From positions 1 to 64,000 of the forward strand of contig JAVEWG010000001.1 of NCBI GenBank assembly GCA_034004685.1: DNA of 64,000 nucleotides, in the 5' to 3' direction. The position numbers and the translations under genes are program-made. This document shows, piece after piece, positions 61,747-64,000 of the stretch (positions within the stretch are counted from its first letter, which is position 1; each line of letters starts with the position of its first letter). This DNA is from JAEUNX01 sp034004685 (GTDB lineage Bacteria; Pseudomonadota; Gammaproteobacteria; Burkholderiales; Rhodocyclaceae). Under the pieces are notes generated by a model. That model saw only the letters and a program-made list of their open reading frames with translations, searched no databases and was not told the origin of the DNA.

Positions 61747-63654
61747 TCAGTTTTCTGCCGCCAGCTTTCCAAGGACAGTCTGATTAATTTTGACATCGTA
61801 GCGGGCACGCAGGGCTCGCACATAGCCTTCCATGTCCTGACGCCCCAACCCTCTTGCCAACTGTTCTTGCGCGGCCTTAATCCGCGGGTCTTCGCCGTCC
61901 ATTGCAGGTTTGTTAATACTCTCGATCTTGATGAGTGCATAGCCCCCTGCGGGCATCGACACTCCAACAAATAGGGGTAGCGATCCCTGATCAGCGCCGA
62001 ATACTGCTCGAACGACCTGTGGTTCAACTCCTGGCGTGCTGCGCTGTAGCGTGAGGGGTTTCGACCAATTTTGGTCGCTCCCCCCTGCTCCAGCCTTGAT
62101 AGCGGCCAAGGCTTCTTCCCCAGCCTTCTTGGCCAAGCGCGACGCTTCCTTCTGAACCAATATGGTGCGAATCCGTTCGGTAGCTTTTTCCAAGCTCAAA
62201 ACTGTTGCGGGTTGATGTTCCAGAACACGAGCAGCAACCAAGGTCTTGTTGCCCACGTCAATTGCCTCGGTATTGTGTTTGCGAACCAAGGCATCCTCCG
62301 AAAATAGCGCGGCAATCAACTTCCGGCTCTCATGTTCACCAATGCCCCTGGCGCTTTCGTCAATCCAGTCACTCTTTACAACATGGAGCTTGAGCTGTTC
62401 TGCAACGGGTGCAAGGCTGTCGCTTTGCTCATACACCATGTTGCCGAAAGCCTCGGCAGACTCGGCGAATCGCTTTGCCGCAGCCTGCCGCTTCAACTCA
62501 ACCTGGATCTCATCGCGTACGGCATCAAAAGCCTTGCCTTGTGCCGGTTTAATCGCGGTTAGACGAATGATATGGAGGCCAAATTCAGACTGAACAAGCC
62601 CGCTGATTTCCCCTTCCTTGAGAGAAAAAACAGCGTCTTCGAAAGGTTTGACCATGACTCCCCGGCCAATGAATCCCAGGTCCCCTTCTTTTGCTGAAGA
62701 GCCCGGATCCTGGGAAAACTCCCGGGCAAGACTGCCGAATTTTGACGGGTCTGCCTTGACTCGTGCCAGAAGATCGTCAGCCAAAGCTCTTGCTTTGGCA
62801 CTTTCGGCTTCACTTGCAGAGGCAGAAGTCTGAATGAGGATATGACTTGCCCGCCGCTCTTCTGGCGCAATATATTTTTCCTTGTGGTCGTCGTACCATT
62901 CCCTGATCTCTTCGTTTGAAATGGAGACTTCGCTTTCCAGACTGGCAGCGTTCAAGACCACATATTCCGCCCTCAATCGCCGAGGGATACTGAAGTCGCT
63001 CTGATTTTCATTGTAGAAGCGCTCGACATCCTCTGCTGTTACCGCAACTGAAGGCACATAACGATCTGGCTTGAATTCCTGCGTTCTAACAACCCGCTGC
63101 TCTGCCTGCAACGCCACCAAGGCGGCTGCGGAGCGCCGAGCAACCACAGTTTTATCTCCCACGGCGGCGGCGATCTGTTGAAACGCCATGTCCTGGCGCA
63201 AACGCGCTTCAAACTGGACTTCGCTCAAACCTTGAGCTCGGACATAAGCCTCATAGCGAGCCTTGGAGAACTGTCCACCGTCCTGAAAGGCGCCCGCACT
63301 CAGGATCATTTCCTGAAGGTTGCGATCCGACACCGTCAGGCCAGCCTTAAATGCGGTCAATGAAAGAACCCGCTGATTGACCAGGGTGTTAACAACCTGG
63401 CCACGAAACTGTGCAGATTTAAAAAGCTCTCCATCCACCGGTGTCGGAGATGAACTGCGAATTCGCTCTTGTTGCTCTCTGAAGCCCTGTTCAAACTCCT
63501 GCACGGATACTGGGCTTCCCGCGACTGTGGCAACGTCGCCCAAGCCGCCGGAACCGCGTAAATAGGATTCAATTCCAAAAAAAGCGAATGACAAGGTAAT
63601 TAGTCCAAGAATAACCTGAACCACACGTTTGTTATTGCGCACTGATTCGAACAT
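61747..63654 (-). CDS. ppiD: Periplasmic chaperone PpiD (SurA-like, parvulin domain)
   Basis: A 635-residue inner-membrane-anchored chaperone. One N-terminal helix (VVQVILGLITLSFAFFGIES) leads a SurA-N-like region, a parvulin domain near residues 265-360 (RRASHILIQTSASASEAE, EGDLGFIGRGVMVKPFEDAV, GLHIIRLTAI) and a C-terminal region that often resembles the N-terminal one. PpiD assists newly exported proteins near the Sec translocon. It is downstream of the tRNA operon. Confidence 0.92.
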   Translation of the reverse strand: MFESVRNNKRVVQVILGLITLSFAFFGIESYLRGSGGLGDVATVAGSPVSVQEFEQGFREQQERIRSSSPTPVDGELFKSAQFRGQVVNTLVNQRVLSLTAFKAGLTVSDRNLQEMILSAGAFQDGGQFSKARYEAYVRAQGLSEVQFEARLRQDMAFQQIAAAVGDKTVVARRSAAALVALQAEQRVVRTQEFKPDRYVPSVAVTAEDVERFYNENQSDFSIPRRLRAEYVVLNAASLESEVSISNEEIREWYDDHKEKYIAPEERRASHILIQTSASASEAESAKARALADDLLARVKADPSKFGSLAREFSQDPGSSAKEGDLGFIGRGVMVKPFEDAVFSLKEGEISGLVQSEFGLHIIRLTAIKPAQGKAFDAVRDEIQVELKRQAAAKRFAESAEAFGNMVYEQSDSLAPVAEQLKLHVVKSDWIDESARGIGEHESRKLIAALFSEDALVRKHNTEAIDVGNKTLVAARVLEHQPATVLSLEKATERIRTILVQKEASRLAKKAGEEALAAIKAGAGGSDQNWSKPLTLQRSTPGVEPQVVRAVFGADQGSLPLFVGVSMPAGGYALIKIESINKPAMDGEDPRIKAAQEQLARGLGRQDMEGYVRALRARYDVKINQTVLGKLAAEN

Positions 63655-63700
63655 GGTGAATGCACCAGATGGCTAATAAGGTTGTCAAGCATTGATAAGC

Positions 63701-63728
63701 AAAAAGGCGAACCTGAGTTCGCCTTTTT
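63701..63728 (-). terminator. Terminator of the tRNA operon
   Basis: Twelve-base-pair hairpin AAAAAGGCGAAC-CTGA-GTTCGCCTTTTT just past the tRNA-Asp 3' end on the minus strand; it would stop the HU-tRNA transcript before ppiD. Confidence 0.85.
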
Positions 63729-63736
63729 AAATACCG

Positions 63737-63813
63737 TGGCGGAGTGGACGGGACTCGAACCCGCGACCCCCGGCGTGACAGGCCGGTATTCTAACCGACT
63801 GAACTACCACTCC
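63737..63813 (-). tRNA. tRNA-Asp (anticodon GTC)
   Basis: A complete 77-base cloverleaf with encoded CCA: acceptor GGAGTGG/CCACTCC, D-arm TTCAGTCGGTTAGAA, anticodon loop CTGTCAC with GTC, and T-arm with GGTTCGAGTCC. It lies four bases from tRNA-Val. Confidence 0.97.
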
Positions 63814-63817
63814 CCGT

Positions 63818-63893
63818 TGGTGGGTGCTGACGGGATCGAACCGCCGACATTCGCCTTGTAAGGGCGACGCTCTACCAGCTGAGCTAAGCACCC
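63818..63893 (-). tRNA. tRNA-Val (anticodon TAC)
   Basis: A 76-base cloverleaf with encoded CCA: acceptor GGGTGCT/AGCACCC, D-arm AGCTCAGCTGGTAGAGC, anticodon loop CTTACAA with TAC, T-arm GGTTCGATCCC. It is the first tRNA after the HU gene. Confidence 0.97.
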
Positions 63894-63930
63894 TTAGCCG
63901 CGAATCAATTCATTCGCCGACTAAAGATGA

Positions 63931-64000
63931 TCAGTTTACCGCATCTTTCAGTGCCTTGCCAGCGCGGAACTTGGGCACCTTGGCAGACTTAATCTTTATC
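63931..64000 (-). CDS. hupB: DNA-binding protein HU, 3' end only
   Basis: The last 23 codons read KIKSAKVPKFRAGKALKDAV followed by N and stop, the C-terminus of HU-beta, including the P-x-F-x-x-G-K-x-LK motif. The gene continues past the window edge. HU followed by tRNA-Val and tRNA-Asp is a familiar betaproteobacterial arrangement. Confidence 0.9.
   Translation of the reverse strand, partial: IKIKSAKVPKFRAGKALKDAVN

Overview
The window is GC-rich chromosomal DNA, most likely from a betaproteobacterium. The inference rests on protein flavour and on the right-edge order HU-tRNA-Val-tRNA-Asp-PpiD-FabI, which is common in that class; a Rhodocyclales-like host is my guess and cannot be proven here. 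Genes are dense, often overlap by ATGA or GTGA, and codon use is uniform apart from the 5' part of the first gene and some remnants.

Left third (1-23.5 kb). An RTX-type calcium-binding secreted protein is followed by a 195-bp tandem array carrying REP palindromes. Next comes a catabolic-looking block on the minus strand: four short-chain dehydrogenases, a quinone-oxidoreductase-like enzyme, an enoyl-CoA hydratase, a 3-hydroxyisobutyrate-dehydrogenase-like enzyme, a tyrosine phosphatase and a MarR regulator with a palindromic operator. GTAG-headed REP elements pack the gaps between 3 and 19 kb and were not seen further right. A sulfate-activation locus (cysQ, cysD, fused cysN-cysC) lies beside a frameshifted sulfotransferase remnant. 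After it come a host-attachment-family protein, a flavodoxin, an MtfA-like peptidase, RelA, a SnoaL-like protein, an isochorismatase-fold protein without its usual cysteine, and an unknown membrane protein.

Middle (23.8-51.6 kb). Divergent ppk1 and ppx share a gap with three 11-bp-spaced Pho-box-like repeats. An MCE lipid-transport operon (permease with N-terminal STAS domain, ATPase, MCE protein, lipoprotein) is followed by an acyl-CoA ligase, a TatD nuclease, a CbiM-like membrane protein and an acyl-CoA dehydrogenase. An eight-gene minus-strand operon runs ompR-envZ-persulfide dioxygenase-truncated haemoglobin-yciB-yciI-bolA-parvulin and ends at a hairpin terminator. Housekeeping genes follow: tsaB-rimI-udg, lplT, a LysR regulator-alr-radA, a patatin and a YhiN-type flavoprotein.

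Right end (51.6-64 kb). A compact Mu-like element carries a repressor, a BcepMu-gp16-like protein, MuA and MuB homologues, GemA-like and small proteins, Mor, the head protease/scaffold, the major head subunit and a decoration-like protein. No lysis, terminase, portal, head-morphogenesis or tail genes are present, yet the remaining frames are open. It is flanked on one side by clustered GGGGGCGCA repeats that may be transposase-binding sites. Beyond it lie fabI, ppiD, tRNA-Asp, tRNA-Val and the 3' end of an HU gene.
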